64,000 bases of DNA from Desertibaculum subflavum. Lineage in GTDB: Bacteria; Pseudomonadota; Alphaproteobacteria; Ferrovibrionales; Ferrovibrionaceae. Under the pieces are notes generated by a model. The model was not told the origin of the DNA, made no database searches, and was given only the letters and a program-made list of their open reading frames with translations. Below are positions 8,690 to 17,323 of the stretch, in pieces. The translations under genes and the position numbers were made by a program. Position 1 is the stretch's first letter. Every line of letters begins with the position of its first letter. The stretch lies in assembly GCA_003576705.1 (NCBI GenBank), contig QOZS01000008.1:62001-126000 (forward strand). The letters run 5' to 3'.

Positions 8690-9271
8690 TCACTTCGGCT
8701 GGTGCAGGAAGGCTTCGGGCGGGACGAGCGAGAGCTTGTCCTGCCCCGGCTCCTGCCAATAGAGCTGCAGGCAGGCGCCGCCCTTCTTCTGGAAATAGTT
8801 GAAGTCGAAGGGCACGAGGCCGGGCGCCGACACCTTCACCACGGCCGGCTTGCTCATCCGGTCGCCATGCACCTTCGGATCTTCCAGCGCGAGCCTGCCG
8901 TCGAGCTTGAGGCGGATGCCGTCATTCGACTTGGCGACGATCTGGTACTCGCCGGCCTTGCCGAAGCGCAGGAAGCCTTCGCCGCGGATGCCGTAATTCT
9001 CGATCACGCCAGCCTCGTAGAGCTTGCCGTTGCCGCCGCAATCGTCGAGCGCGGCAAGCGGCTTCGGTGTCCAGCCCGGCTTTTCGGCGATCAACTTCTC
9101 GAACTGGTCGACATGCTCGAAGGCGGCATACCAGTAGCTGACACGAATCCCGGGCTTAAGCGCCTCGGCGGAAACCGTGGCGGGCGCGACCTCCATCGGC
9201 GCGGCCGCTACGCCCGAGGCGAAAGCGAGCCCGGTCAGGGTGGCGAGAATGGCTGTCGTGACTCCGTTCAT
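8690..9271 (-). CDS. Secreted PA14-like domain protein
   Basis: A 193-residue exported protein. A hydrophobic stretch (AILATLTGLAFASGVAAA) is followed by a likely signal-peptidase site. The mature part has the PA14 pattern: an N-terminal GIRVSYWYAAFEHVDQF, then GEGFLRFGKAGEYQIVAKSNDGIRLKLDG and a final YWQEPG strand. PA14 domains usually bind carbohydrates or act as beta-barrel modules. The ATG at 9271 gives a signal with few basic residues; an in-frame ATG at 9310, one base after the AraC stop, would add a basic n-region (ASRHWDRR) and may be the true start. Confidence 0.6.
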   Translation of the reverse strand: MNGVTTAILATLTGLAFASGVAAAPMEVAPATVSAEALKPGIRVSYWYAAFEHVDQFEKLIAEKPGWTPKPLAALDDCGGNGKLYEAGVIENYGIRGEGFLRFGKAGEYQIVAKSNDGIRLKLDGRLALEDPKVHGDRMSKPAVVKVSAPGLVPFDFNYFQKKGGACLQLYWQEPGQDKLSLVPPEAFLHQPK

Positions 9272-9311
9272 TGTTCGTCGGTCCCAGTGTCGTGAAGCAT
9301 GCAACGACATA

Positions 9312-10121
9312 TCACGCCGCGGCCGGCGTGTCGGCTGCCGCGACATAGCGCGCCGGCGTGGTGCCGAGATTGCGGCGGAAGCTCTCGATGAAGGCGCTCG
9401 GATTCTGGTAGCCGAGATCGAGCGCCACGGCGGTGACCTTCTCGCCGGCGGCGAGCAGGCGAAGCGCTTCCAGCAGGCGAGCGCGGCGGCGCCAGGCCCC
9501 AAGGCTCATGCCCACTTCGGCAGCAAAGCGCCGGGTGAGGGTGCGCGCGCTCATCCCGATCTCACCGGCAATCCGTGTCGCCGGGCGATGATCGGCCGGC
9601 CGGGCGAGAAGCGCGTCGGCGAGCCGGCGGAGCCGCCGTTCCTGCGGCAGCGGCAGGCGCAGCGGCTCGTCGGGCAGGGTGCGGATCTCGTCGAGGATCA
9701 ACGCATCGATGTGGGTCGCCGTCTCGCCTTGGCGCCGCTCGCCCAGCGCGATCGCGCGGAGGATCAGTTCGCGCAGCAGGCCGGAGACGGCGACGGCGCG
9801 GCATTCCACCGGCAATCCCGGCGCCGCACCGGGTCGCACATAGATCGTGCGCATCGATACCCGTCCCAGCATGCGGATCGCATGCGGCACCCGGCCCGGC
9901 ACCCAGAGCGCGCGTTGCGGCGGGACGATCCATGTGCCGCCCGGCGTCTCCACCTGCATGACGCCCGTCAGCGTGTGCAGAAGCTGTGCCCGAGGATGCG
10001 AATGCCGCGGCAGCCGCGCGCCGTCGGCGAAGTCGCGCGCATAGGCGACCACCGGCGCCCGTGCGCGCTGCAGGCGGTCGACGTCCGGGGACAACCGGGC
10101 AGCTGGGGGGCGTGTGTCCAT
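9312..10121 (-). CDS. AraC-family transcriptional regulator
   Basis: A 269-residue regulator with an N-terminal cupin and a C-terminal pair of helix-turn-helix motifs. The cupin region reads PRHSHPRAQLLHTLTGVMQV then WIVPPQRALWVPGRVPH, and the DNA-binding half includes SARTLTRRFAAEVGMSLGAW and TAVALDLGYQNPSAFIESFR. This architecture resembles the NimR/YeaM branch, which often controls a neighbouring efflux pump. I start it at the ATG giving MDTRPPAARL (10121); 13 further codons upstream are open. It is divergent from an MFS gene, and the intergenic space holds repeated half-sites, so it probably regulates that gene and itself. Confidence 0.85.
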   Translation of the reverse strand: MDTRPPAARLSPDVDRLQRARAPVVAYARDFADGARLPRHSHPRAQLLHTLTGVMQVETPGGTWIVPPQRALWVPGRVPHAIRMLGRVSMRTIYVRPGAAPGLPVECRAVAVSGLLRELILRAIALGERRQGETATHIDALILDEIRTLPDEPLRLPLPQERRLRRLADALLARPADHRPATRIAGEIGMSARTLTRRFAAEVGMSLGAWRRRARLLEALRLLAAGEKVTAVALDLGYQNPSAFIESFRRNLGTTPARYVAAADTPAAA

Positions 10122-10133
10122 TGTCAGGTATAT

Positions 10134-10168
10134 CTTGGCCGAATGGCGCGAGACGGCCAAGGCCGAAT
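10134..10168. promoter_or_regulatory. Candidate AraC-type operator (repeated GGCCGAAT and dyad)
   Basis: Between the divergent regulator and MFS genes, GGCCGAAT occurs twice in the same orientation (10137-10144 and 10161-10168, 24 bases apart). An inverted pair CTTGGCCG (10134-10141) and CGGCCAAG (10154-10161) overlaps them. Such half-sites fit AraC-type binding; assignment to this regulator is inferred from position only. Confidence 0.4.
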
Positions 10169-10207
10169 TTGGCTAGATTCCGGACGACCGGCGGAGGATT
10201 CCAGGCC

Positions 10208-11395
10208 ATGCCCGAGATATCGATGCGCTCGCTGCTGCTCAATCTGGGGCATGCGCTCGATCACTTTTTCCTGCTGATCTACACCACGGCGGTCATCGCC
10301 ATGGCGCCGGAATTCGGGCTCAGTTACGGCGAGATGCTGCCCTATGCGACCGGCGCCTTCATCGCCTTCGGGCTCGGCTCGCTGCCGGCCGGCTGGCTCG
10401 GAGACCACTGGAGTCGCCACGGCATGATGATCGTGTTCTTCATCGGCATCGGCCTTGCCTCGCTCGCCACCGGGCTGGCCCGATCCCCCTGGCAGATCGG
10501 CATCGCGCTCACAGTCGTCGGCATCTTCGCCGCGATCTACCATCCGGTCGGCATCGCCATGCTGGTGCAGAACGCCAGGGCGGTCGGCCTGACGCTCGGC
10601 GTCAATGGCCTTGCCGGCAATCTCGGCGTCGCGCTCGCCGCGCTGATCACCGGTTTTCTCGTCGATATTTACGGCTGGCGTATGGCATTCTACCTGCCGG
10701 GCGCGCTCTCGATCCTGCTCGGCATCGCCTTCTGGCTAACGGTGCCGAAGGAGGATTTGGCGCCGGCCAAGCGGGCGCCGAAGATCCTGCCGCTGCCACG
10801 CCAGCTTTTGATCCGCGTCTTCGTGGTGCTGACCGCCACGTCGATCTGCGGCAGCCTGATCTTCAACGTGACCACCGTCTCGATGCCCAAGCTGTTCCAG
10901 GAACGGCTGGATCAGATTGCCACCACGGGCAGCGAAATCGGCATCTATGTCGCCATCGTGTTCGCGCTGGCGGCGCTGGCCCAGCTCTTCTCGGGCCATC
11001 TGATCGACAAGCATCCACTGAAGGCGGTGTTCCTGCCGGTCGCACTGGTGCAGGTGCCGCTGTTCTATCTCGCCGCGACGGCCGACAACCTGCCGCTGCT
11101 GGTGCTGGCGACGGCGGCGATGTTCCTCGTCTTCGGCCAGATCCCGTTCGGCGATGCCATGGTCGCCAAGTTCTTCGACGATCGCTGGCGCTCGCGGGTC
11201 TATGCGCTCCGGCTCACCGTATCGTTCAGCGTCAGCGCGATCGCGATCCCGATCGTGGGCATCGTTCACGCCACGGGCGGCGGGTTCACCCTGCTGCTGC
11301 AGCTCCTCGCGGTGGTCGGCATGTTCACGGTGCTCGCCGTGCTGTTCCTGCCGAACGAGCGACAGGCTATCGCCGCGGCGGCGCCGGCGGAGTAG
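10208..11395 (+). CDS. MFS transporter, fosmidomycin-resistance-like branch
   Basis: A 395-residue 12-segment permease. The N-terminus MPEISMRSLLLNLGHALDHF with the GHALDHFF motif in TM1, and the TM2-3 loop GWLGDHWSRHGMM, are typical of the Fsr-like MFS group. The substrate is unknown. It is transcribed away from the AraC regulator, an arrangement typical of inducible exporters. Its last 29 bases overlap the end of the oppositely oriented DUF2155 gene. Confidence 0.8.
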   Translation: MPEISMRSLLLNLGHALDHFFLLIYTTAVIAMAPEFGLSYGEMLPYATGAFIAFGLGSLPAGWLGDHWSRHGMMIVFFIGIGLASLATGLARSPWQIGIALTVVGIFAAIYHPVGIAMLVQNARAVGLTLGVNGLAGNLGVALAALITGFLVDIYGWRMAFYLPGALSILLGIAFWLTVPKEDLAPAKRAPKILPLPRQLLIRVFVVLTATSICGSLIFNVTTVSMPKLFQERLDQIATTGSEIGIYVAIVFALAALAQLFSGHLIDKHPLKAVFLPVALVQVPLFYLAATADNLPLLVLATAAMFLVFGQIPFGDAMVAKFFDDRWRSRVYALRLTVSFSVSAIAIPIVGIVHATGGGFTLLLQLLAVVGMFTVLAVLFLPNERQAIAAAAPAE

Positions 11396-11783
11396 GGGGC
11401 GGGGCCTCGGCCACGCGGCAATCGAGCACCCAGACATCGTAGACAGGGTGCTCCATCGCGGCGACGGCGGGGCTGGAGGCGAACATCCAGCCGCTATAGA
11501 CACGCTTCACCTCGCCGTTCGGCTGCACGTCGTCGATCTCGAGGAAGGCGGCGGACTCCGGCGGTTCCTCCGGCGGGCGCTTGCGGCAGGCGCGCACGGT
11601 TATGCGGAGGCGGTTGAAGCCGACGGTCTGGCCGACCGGCGCCTCGAACCGGCTCACGCGCGCCGTGACCTTGTCGAGCCCCTGCAGCACGGCGGCGGTG
11701 CCTTCGAGCGATTCAGCCCGCGCGCCACCGCCGAGCAGCGCGGCGACGGCAACCGCCAGGGCTGCGCAGCCGTGCCGCTTCAC
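11367..11783 (-). CDS. DUF2155 domain protein, periplasmic
   Basis: A 138-residue exported protein of the alphaproteobacterial DUF2155 family. An N-terminal signal (MKRHGCAALAVAVAALLGGG then ARA) precedes the conserved core GLDKVTARVSRFEAPVGQ, ITVRACRKRPPEEPPESAAF and GWMFASSPAVAAMEHPVYDV. The C-terminus is proline-rich. The start is GTG at 11783, whose GTGA overlaps the methyltransferase stop, so translation is probably coupled. In related genomes this family sits beside NDUFA12 and mlaD genes, as here. Function is unknown. Confidence 0.8.
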   Translation of the reverse strand: MKRHGCAALAVAVAALLGGGARAESLEGTAAVLQGLDKVTARVSRFEAPVGQTVGFNRLRITVRACRKRPPEEPPESAAFLEIDDVQPNGEVKRVYSGWMFASSPAVAAMEHPVYDVWVLDCRVAEAPPPTPPAPPRR

Positions 11784-12544
11784 GGCTTCGCCGCCGCGAA
11801 GCGCAGCCGCACATAATCCGCGAACCAGCGGCCTTGCTCGTCGCGCAGCAGCGGCGCCAACAGCCGTTCCGCTTCGGCCACGGCGGCGGCGCGTTCGCCC
11901 GCCGGCAATGCGGAGAGAAAGGCCGCACCGAAGGTCTCGATCCAACCGGCCAGGCCGGTGGGGAGCAGGGTCGGCCGGTGGATCAGCTCGATCCGATCGA
12001 CCCTGAAGCCGCCCTTCGCGAGTCTGGCCGCATAGGCATCGGCGGTCGGGAAGTACCAGGGGTCGAGCGGCGCCGGATCGACCCCGCGCGCGAGCATGAC
12101 GGCGCGGAGCGCCGTGCGGCAGGCGACGACATTGCCGAAGCCGCCGAACTCGCCGACGAAACGCCCGCCCTTGCGGAGCGACTGCGCCACGCCGGCGATC
12201 ACCGCGTCGGCATCCTTGATCCAGTGCAGCACCGCATTGCTGAACACCGCGTCGAACTCGTCGGCGAAAAGCAGCTGCGTTCCGCTCATCACGCGCGCAT
12301 CGAGCCCGCGTGCCTTGGCGGCGCCGACCATGTCCGGCGCCGCGTCGACGCCCACGACCCGGCAGCCGAGCGCCACCAGCTTCTCGGTCAGCGCGCCGTC
12401 GCCGCAGCCAAGATCAAGCACCCGCTCGCCGGCAACCGGCGCGAGCCATTCCACCACAGGCTGGCCGAGATCGGCGACGAAGCGGGCATTCTTCGCGTAA
12501 GTGTCGGCGCGCCATTGCTGACCCGCCGCAAGCGCCTCGTTCAC
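11780..12544 (-). CDS. Class I SAM-dependent methyltransferase
   Basis: A 254-residue methyltransferase. The SAM-binding motif I is VLDLGCGDGALTEKL (about residues 42-56), followed by the acidic VVGVDAAPDM, and the post-motif DAVFSNAVLHWIKD resembles the trans-aconitate methyltransferase group. The substrate is unknown. It starts at GTG 12544, overlapping the mlaD stop as GTGA, and its own stop overlaps the DUF2155 start in the same way. The tight coupling makes it part of the complex I/mlaD cluster. Confidence 0.8.
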   Translation of the reverse strand: MNEALAAGQQWRADTYAKNARFVADLGQPVVEWLAPVAGERVLDLGCGDGALTEKLVALGCRVVGVDAAPDMVGAAKARGLDARVMSGTQLLFADEFDAVFSNAVLHWIKDADAVIAGVAQSLRKGGRFVGEFGGFGNVVACRTALRAVMLARGVDPAPLDPWYFPTADAYAARLAKGGFRVDRIELIHRPTLLPTGLAGWIETFGAAFLSALPAGERAAAVAEAERLLAPLLRDEQGRWFADYVRLRFAAAKP

Positions 12545-13008
12545 GGCTTCGCGCCGCTGCCGCTGCCGCTGGTCGACGAGAAGATCGCCTGGCCGATCAG
12601 GTCGAGCAGGCTGACGGCGCCCTGTGTGTAGCGCACTTCCTCGCCGGCCTTCAGCATGTTGTCGGAGCCGCCCGGCTCGAGCGCCAGGTAATTGCCCCCG
12701 AGCAGGCCGAGGCTCGCGATCTTCGCGGCGCTGTCGTCGGGGATCTTGATGCTGCTGTCGACGGTGAAGTTGACCACGGCGCGGTAGCTTTCCGGATCCA
12801 GCGACTGGCCGGTGACGGTGCCCACCTTGATACCGCTCATCCGCACATCGCCGCCGATCGCAAGACCGTCCACCTTGTCGAACTTGGCGACCAGCGCATA
12901 GCCGCCGAGCCCCCGATTGCCGGTGCTGGTATAGGCGTAGGTGAGAAAGAACCCGGCAACGGCGATCACCACCGCGCCGATGATCGTCTCGACAATGCTC
13001 CCCGACAT
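12541..13008 (-). CDS. mlaD: MlaD-type phospholipid-binding protein of the Mla pathway
   Basis: A 155-residue inner-membrane-anchored MCE protein. The N-terminal anchor (VETIIGAVVIAVAGFFLTYA, about residues 6-25) leads into the MCE core KFDKVDGLAIGGDVRMSGIK, VGTVTGQSLDPESYRAVVNF and LGLLGGNYLALEPGG. In the Mla system the MlaD hexamer passes phospholipids between the MlaFE ABC transporter and periplasmic MlaC. The transporter genes are not in this window; a detached mlaD beside NDUFA12 is common in alphaproteobacteria. Its stop overlaps the next start by GTGA. Confidence 0.9.
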   Translation of the reverse strand: MSGSIVETIIGAVVIAVAGFFLTYAYTSTGNRGLGGYALVAKFDKVDGLAIGGDVRMSGIKVGTVTGQSLDPESYRAVVNFTVDSSIKIPDDSAAKIASLGLLGGNYLALEPGGSDNMLKAGEEVRYTQGAVSLLDLIGQAIFSSTSGSGSGAKP

Positions 13009-13021
13009 CAGCCCTCTCGCC

Positions 13022-13360
13022 TCACTCCGGTTGCCAGGCCTCGTAATCGCCCGTCGCGCGCGCCCGCTTGCCGCCGCGCTCCAGGGCGCCGGCCGGACGA
13101 TAGGCCTCCGGCGTGCCGGTCAGGTTGGGCAGATGCTCCTTCTGCCAGGCCAGCGGCGGCGTCGCGATCGGGAAAGTGTCGGTCGTGTAGTGCAGCCAGG
13201 CATGCCATTCGGGCGGCACCTTGGAGGCCTCGGCCTCGCCCTGATAGAGCACCCAACGCCGCCGCTCGCCCTTCTTGTGGCGGAAATAGCGGTTGCCGTA
13301 GGTGTCCTGGCCGACCTCCTCGCCGTTGAGCCATGTGTAGAACCGCGTGCGGACGGTCAT
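13022..13360 (-). CDS. NDUFA12-family accessory subunit of NADH:ubiquinone oxidoreductase
   Basis: A 112-residue homologue of the mitochondrial complex I accessory subunit NDUFA12 (B17.2), found mainly in alphaproteobacteria. Visible marks are the N-terminal TRFYTWLNGEEVGQDTYGNR, YFRHKKGERRRWVLYQGEAE and PPEWHAWLHYTTDTFP, which line up along the whole family. It probably stabilises complex I at the cytoplasmic face. It is the first gene of a leftward cluster with mlaD, the methyltransferase and the DUF2155 gene, with 13 bases between it and mlaD. Confidence 0.93.
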   Translation of the reverse strand: MTVRTRFYTWLNGEEVGQDTYGNRYFRHKKGERRRWVLYQGEAEASKVPPEWHAWLHYTTDTFPIATPPLAWQKEHLPNLTGTPEAYRPAGALERGGKRARATGDYEAWQPE

Positions 13361-13551
13361 GAGCTGCGGGACTCGCGATGCCTGCTGAAAAAGCGGCGCG
13401 GACTATGGCATCGCCCCCCTGCATCGTCCAGCAAGGCGGCTCGCAAAAGCATCGTTGCCACCTGCCGTGGCCCTGTGGATAAAATCCCGCAGTCATCCAG
13501 AGTCGCGCAGGCTTCAACCCCCTTTGGAGCCTTTCCGACAATAAAACCCGG

Positions 13552-13581
13552 TTGACCCCCTTCCCCCACCGCCGCTAGATT
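13552..13581 (+). promoter_or_regulatory. nrdJ promoter
   Basis: TTGACC at 13552-13557 and TAGATT at 13576-13581 are separated by 18 bases, a plausible sigma-70-type promoter about 100 bases ahead of the nrdJ start. The -10 hexamer lies inside the first NrdR box, so NrdR binding would block RNA polymerase. Confidence 0.5.
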
Positions 13582-13587
13582 TTGTGC
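13572..13587 (+). promoter_or_regulatory. NrdR box 1
   Basis: Against the NrdR consensus ACACwATATATwGTGT, this 16-base site (CCGCTAGATTTTGTGC) matches at 11 positions. It overlaps the proposed -10 element and is paired with a second box 31 bases downstream, the spacing typical of tandem NrdR sites. Confidence 0.65.
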
Positions 13588-13602
13588 CCCAGAGACAGCG
13601 CA

Positions 13603-13618
13603 TCACAAGATGTTGCGT
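13603..13618 (+). promoter_or_regulatory. NrdR box 2
   Basis: TCACAAGATGTTGCGT matches the NrdR consensus ACACwATATATwGTGT at 12 of 16 positions and is close to a CACAA/TTGTG dyad. Start-to-start distance from box 1 is 31 bases, about three helical turns, so both boxes face the same side of the DNA. Confidence 0.7.
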
Positions 13619-13683
13619 CTCCGGGAGAGGGGACTGTCGCATAAGTCCCTTGAATCGCTTCACAGAATCGGGGGCCCGGGACC

Positions 13684-16600
13684 ATGCGCATCCAGCGTCA
13701 CTTCACCACCAAAGGGCAGGATCCCTACGCGGCGATCGCCTTCGCGCAGACCAGCAGCGAGATCCGCAACCCCGACGGATCGGTGGTGTTCAGGCTGGAG
13801 GGAATCGAGGTTCCGTCGGATTGGTCGCAGGTCGCCTGCGACATCCTCGCGCAGAAATATTTCCGCAAGGCCGGCGTGCCGGCGCGCCTGAAGCCGGTCG
13901 AAGAGAACACGGTGCCGAGCTGGCTCTGGCGCTGCGTCGCCGATGAGAAGGCCCTCGCGGCCCTGCCGAAGGAACAGCGCTATACCCAGGAGACCAGCGC
14001 CAAGCAGGTGTTCGACCGGCTGGCCGGCACCTGGACCTATTGGGGCTGGAAGGGCGGCTATTTCGACAGCGAAGAGGACGCGCTCGCCTTCTTCGACGAG
14101 ATGCGCTTCATGGCGGCGCGCCAGATGGGTGCCGCCAACTCGCCGCAATGGTTCAACACCGGCCTGCACTGGGCCTATGGCATCGACGGGCCGGCCCAGG
14201 GCCATTTCTATGTCGACTACAAGACCGGCCAGCTCAAGCGCTCGGAAAGCGCCTACGAGCATCCGCAGCCGCATGCCTGCTTCATCCAGTCGGTCGCCGA
14301 CGACCTTGTGAACGAAGGCGGCATCATGGACCTCTGGGTCCGCGAGGCGCGTCTGTTCAAGTACGGCTCCGGCACCGGCACCAATTTCTCGGCGCTGCGG
14401 GGCGAGGGCGAGAAGCTGTCGGGCGGCGGTAAGTCCTCCGGCCTGATGAGCTTCCTGAAGATCGGCGACCGCGCCGCCGGCGCCATCAAGTCGGGCGGCA
14501 CCACGCGGCGCGCCGCCAAGATGGTGACGGTGGATATCGATCACCCCGATATCGAGCAGTACATCAACTGGAAGGTCGTCGAGGAGCAGAAGGTGGCGAG
14601 CATGGTGGCCGGCTCGCGCCTTGCCGCCCGGCACCTCAACGCCATCATCGCCGCCTGCCACAGCGGGCAGGAGGGGCCGGGCCGGTTCGAGCCGAAGGAC
14701 AACCCGCTGCTCAAGCGCGAGATGATCGCCGCCCGCAAGGCGATGATCCCGGAGAACTACATCCTGCGCGTGGTGCAGTTCGCCCGGCAGGGATATACCG
14801 CGATCGAGTTCCCGAGCTTCGACACCGATTGGGACGGCGAGGCCTATCTGTCGGTTTCCGGCCAGAACTCGAACAACTCGGTTCGCGTCTCCAACGCCTT
14901 CCTCGAGGCGGTGGAGCAGGACGGCGACTGGGACCTGGTGCGCCGCACCGACCGCAAGGTGTCGAAGACCCTGAAGGCGCGCGAGCTGTGGGAGCGTGTC
15001 TCCTACGCCGCCTGGGCCTCAGCCGATCCGGGCATCCAGTACGACGGCACGATCAACGAGTGGCACACCTGCCCGGCGGATGGCCGCATCAACGCGTCCA
15101 ATCCGTGCTCCGAGTACATGTTCTTGGACGATACGGCCTGCAACCTGGCCTCGCTCAACCTGATGACCTTCCTGAAGGCCGACGGGTCGTTCGACATCGA
15201 GGGCTTCCGCCACGCGGTCCGGCTGTGGACCATGGTGCTGGAGATCTCGGTGCTGATGGCGCAGTTCCCCTCCCAGCGCATCGCCGAGCTCTCCTATGTG
15301 TTCCGCACGCTCGGCCTGGGCTACGCCAATATCGGCGGCCTCCTGATGGCGATGGGCCTCGGCTACGATTCCGACGAAGGCCGGGCGCTCTGCGCCGCGA
15401 TCACTGCGCTGATGACCGGCGCTTCCTACGCGACCAGCGCCGAGATGGCGGGCGAGCTCGGGCCGTTCCCGGGCTTCGAGCGCAATCGCGAGGCCATGCT
15501 GCGGGTGATCCGCAATCACCGGCGGGCTGCCTGGAGCAAGACCGAAGGCTTCGAGGAGCTGTCGGTCGCGCCGGTGCCGCTCGATGCGGCGAACTGCCCT
15601 GACCGGGCGCTGGTGGCGGCAGCGCGGGCGGCCTGGGACGAGGCGTTGGATCTCGGTCAGCAGCACGGCTATCGCAACGCCCAGGCCTCGGTCATCGCGC
15701 CGACCGGCACGATCGGCCTGGTGATGGATTGCGACACCACCGGCATCGAGCCCGACTTCGCCATCGTGAAATTCAAGAAGCTGGCCGGCGGCGGCTATTT
15801 CAAGATCATCAACCGCACCGTCCCGCGCGCCCTCGCCAAGCTCGGCTATGCGCAAGGCCAGATCGAGGAGATCGTCGCCCATGCGGTCGGCCGCGGCACC
15901 TTGAACGGGGCGCCCGGCGTCAACTGGGAAAGCCTGAAGCGGAAGGGCTTCGACGACGAGGCGATCAACCGGGTCGAAGGCGGCCTCGGCAGTGCCTTCG
16001 ACATTCGTTACGCCTTCAACAAGTGGACTCTCGGCGAAGCGTTCTGCACCGATGTGCTGAAGTTGCCGGTCGAGAAGCTGGACGAGGTCGGTTTCGACCT
16101 GCTCGCCAGTCTCGGCTTCAACAAGGCGGAGATCGAGGCGGCCAACGCCTATTGCTGCGGCAGCATGACGGTCGAGGGCGCGCCGCACCTCAAGGCCGAG
16201 CATCTGCCGGTCTTCGATTGCGCGAGCCCCTGCGGCCGCGACGGCAAGCGCTTCCTCTCCGCCGAGAGCCATATCCGCATGATGGCGGCGGCGCAGCCCT
16301 TCATCTCCGGCGCCATCTCGAAGACCATCAACATGCCGAACCAGGCGACGGTCGAGGATTGCCACCGGGCCTACATGCTGTCGTGGAAGCTCGGGCTCAA
16401 GGCGAACGCGCTCTACCGCGACGGCTCCAAGCTGTCGCAGCCGCTTTCGGCCGTGGTGCTTGAGGAAGAGGCGGCCGAGATCGCCGCCGAAGTGGCGCAG
16501 GCGCCGGCGGCGCAGCGCGCGACCATCGTCGCCGAGCGCATCGTCGAGAAGCGCATCGTCGAGCGCCTCAAGCTGCCGAACCGCCGCAAGGGCTATGCGC

Positions 16601-17307
16601 AGAAGGCGGTGGTCGGCGGCCATAAGGTCTATCTGCACACCGGCGAGTATGCCGACGGCAAGCTCGGCGAGATCTTCATCGACATGCACAAGGAAGGCGC
16701 CGCCTTCCGCAGCCTGATGAACAATTTCGCCATCGCGATCTCGATCGGCCTGCAATACGGGGTGCCGCTCGAGGAATTCGTCGACGCCTTCACCTTCACC
16801 CGGTTCGAGCCGAACGGCATGGTGGAAGGCAACGACGCCATCAAGATGGCGACCTCGATCCTGGACTACGTCTTCCGCGAGCTCGCCATCTCCTATCTCG
16901 GCCGCAACGACCTCGCCCATGCCGAGCCGGACGACATGCGGCACGACTCGCTCGGCGAGGGCGCGGAAGAGGGGACGATCTCCCCCACAGCTGCGCCGAG
17001 CATCGCCAAGATCGCCTCCAACGGCTACGTGCGCTCGAAGCTGGTGGTGCTGGCCGGCGGCAACCGGGGCGAGGCGACGGCGTCCGCGGGCGGCGCGGTC
17101 GCCGTGGCGAGCGGCACCGGCGCCACCGCCATCGCGCTGTCGAGCGAAGTGATCGAACAGGTCGACGGCCGGCTGCAACGCATCCGCGAAGCGCGCATGA
17201 AGGGTTACGAGGGGGATGCCTGCGGCGAATGCGGCAATTTCACCCTGGTGCGCAACGGCACCTGCCTGAAATGCGACACCTGCGGCTCGACCAGCGGCTG
17301 CTCGTGA
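13684..17307 (+). CDS. nrdJ: Vitamin B12-dependent ribonucleoside-diphosphate reductase (class II)
   Basis: A 1207-residue class II ribonucleotide reductase, which makes deoxyribonucleotides using adenosylcobalamin and does not need oxygen or a separate radical subunit. The catalytic loop [20 protein letters not shown] lies near residue 475, with the Cys and Glu radical-chemistry residues. The C-terminal tail has paired cysteines ([21 protein letters not shown]) that fit the redox-shuttle and zinc-binding end of alphaproteobacterial NrdJ. Start at ATG 13684. Two NrdR-like boxes upstream indicate nucleotide-dependent repression. The acyltransferase/cNMP gene follows after 16 bases. Confidence 0.96.
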   Translation: MRIQRHFTTKGQDPYAAIAFAQTSSEIRNPDGSVVFRLEGIEVPSDWSQVACDILAQKYFRKAGVPARLKPVEENTVPSWLWRCVADEKALAALPKEQRYTQETSAKQVFDRLAGTWTYWGWKGGYFDSEEDALAFFDEMRFMAARQMGAANSPQWFNTGLHWAYGIDGPAQGHFYVDYKTGQLKRSESAYEHPQPHACFIQSVADDLVNEGGIMDLWVREARLFKYGSGTGTNFSALRGEGEKLSGGGKSSGLMSFLKIGDRAAGAIKSGGTTRRAAKMVTVDIDHPDIEQYINWKVVEEQKVASMVAGSRLAARHLNAIIAACHSGQEGPGRFEPKDNPLLKREMIAARKAMIPENYILRVVQFARQGYTAIEFPSFDTDWDGEAYLSVSGQNSNNSVRVSNAFLEAVEQDGDWDLVRRTDRKVSKTLKARELWERVSYAAWASADPGIQYDGTINEWHTCPADGRINASNPCSEYMFLDDTACNLASLNLMTFLKADGSFDIEGFRHAVRLWTMVLEISVLMAQFPSQRIAELSYVFRTLGLGYANIGGLLMAMGLGYDSDEGRALCAAITALMTGASYATSAEMAGELGPFPGFERNREAMLRVIRNHRRAAWSKTEGFEELSVAPVPLDAANCPDRALVAAARAAWDEALDLGQQHGYRNAQASVIAPTGTIGLVMDCDTTGIEPDFAIVKFKKLAGGGYFKIINRTVPRALAKLGYAQGQIEEIVAHAVGRGTLNGAPGVNWESLKRKGFDDEAINRVEGGLGSAFDIRYAFNKWTLGEAFCTDVLKLPVEKLDEVGFDLLASLGFNKAEIEAANAYCCGSMTVEGAPHLKAEHLPVFDCASPCGRDGKRFLSAESHIRMMAAAQPFISGAISKTINMPNQATVEDCHRAYMLSWKLGLKANALYRDGSKLSQPLSAVVLEEEAAEIAAEVAQAPAAQRATIVAERIVEKRIVERLKLPNRRKGYAQKAVVGGHKVYLHTGEYADGKLGEIFIDMHKEGAAFRSLMNNFAIAISIGLQYGVPLEEFVDAFTFTRFEPNGMVEGNDAIKMATSILDYVFRELAISYLGRNDLAHAEPDDMRHDSLGEGAEEGTISPTAAPSIAKIASNGYVRSKLVVLAGGNRGEATASAGGAVAVASGTGATAIALSSEVIEQVDGRLQRIREARMKGYEGDACGECGNFTLVRNGTCLKCDTCGSTSGCS

Positions 17308-17323
17308 CCGTCGCCGCACCGAG

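Larger units (their letters stand above)
13361..13683. other. Intergenic region between NDUFA12 and nrdJ
   Basis: A 323-base stretch with no convincing gene. Its right part holds the nrdJ promoter and two NrdR-type boxes. The left part (about 13361-13540) presumably contains the promoter of the leftward cluster, but no consensus elements stand out. I looked for a cobalamin riboswitch because nrdJ encodes a B12-dependent enzyme and found no B12 box. Confidence 0.6.

Noticed and set aside
9312..11395. NimR-NimT 2-nitroimidazole resistance pair
   Set aside because: The regulator resembles NimR, but the adjacent transporter belongs to the Fsr-like MFS branch rather than the CynX/NimT branch; the CynX-like permease is in a different operon.
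13361..13683. Cobalamin riboswitch ahead of the B12-dependent reductase
   Set aside because: No B12 box or the expected conserved loop sequences are present, and the NrdR boxes already explain regulation.
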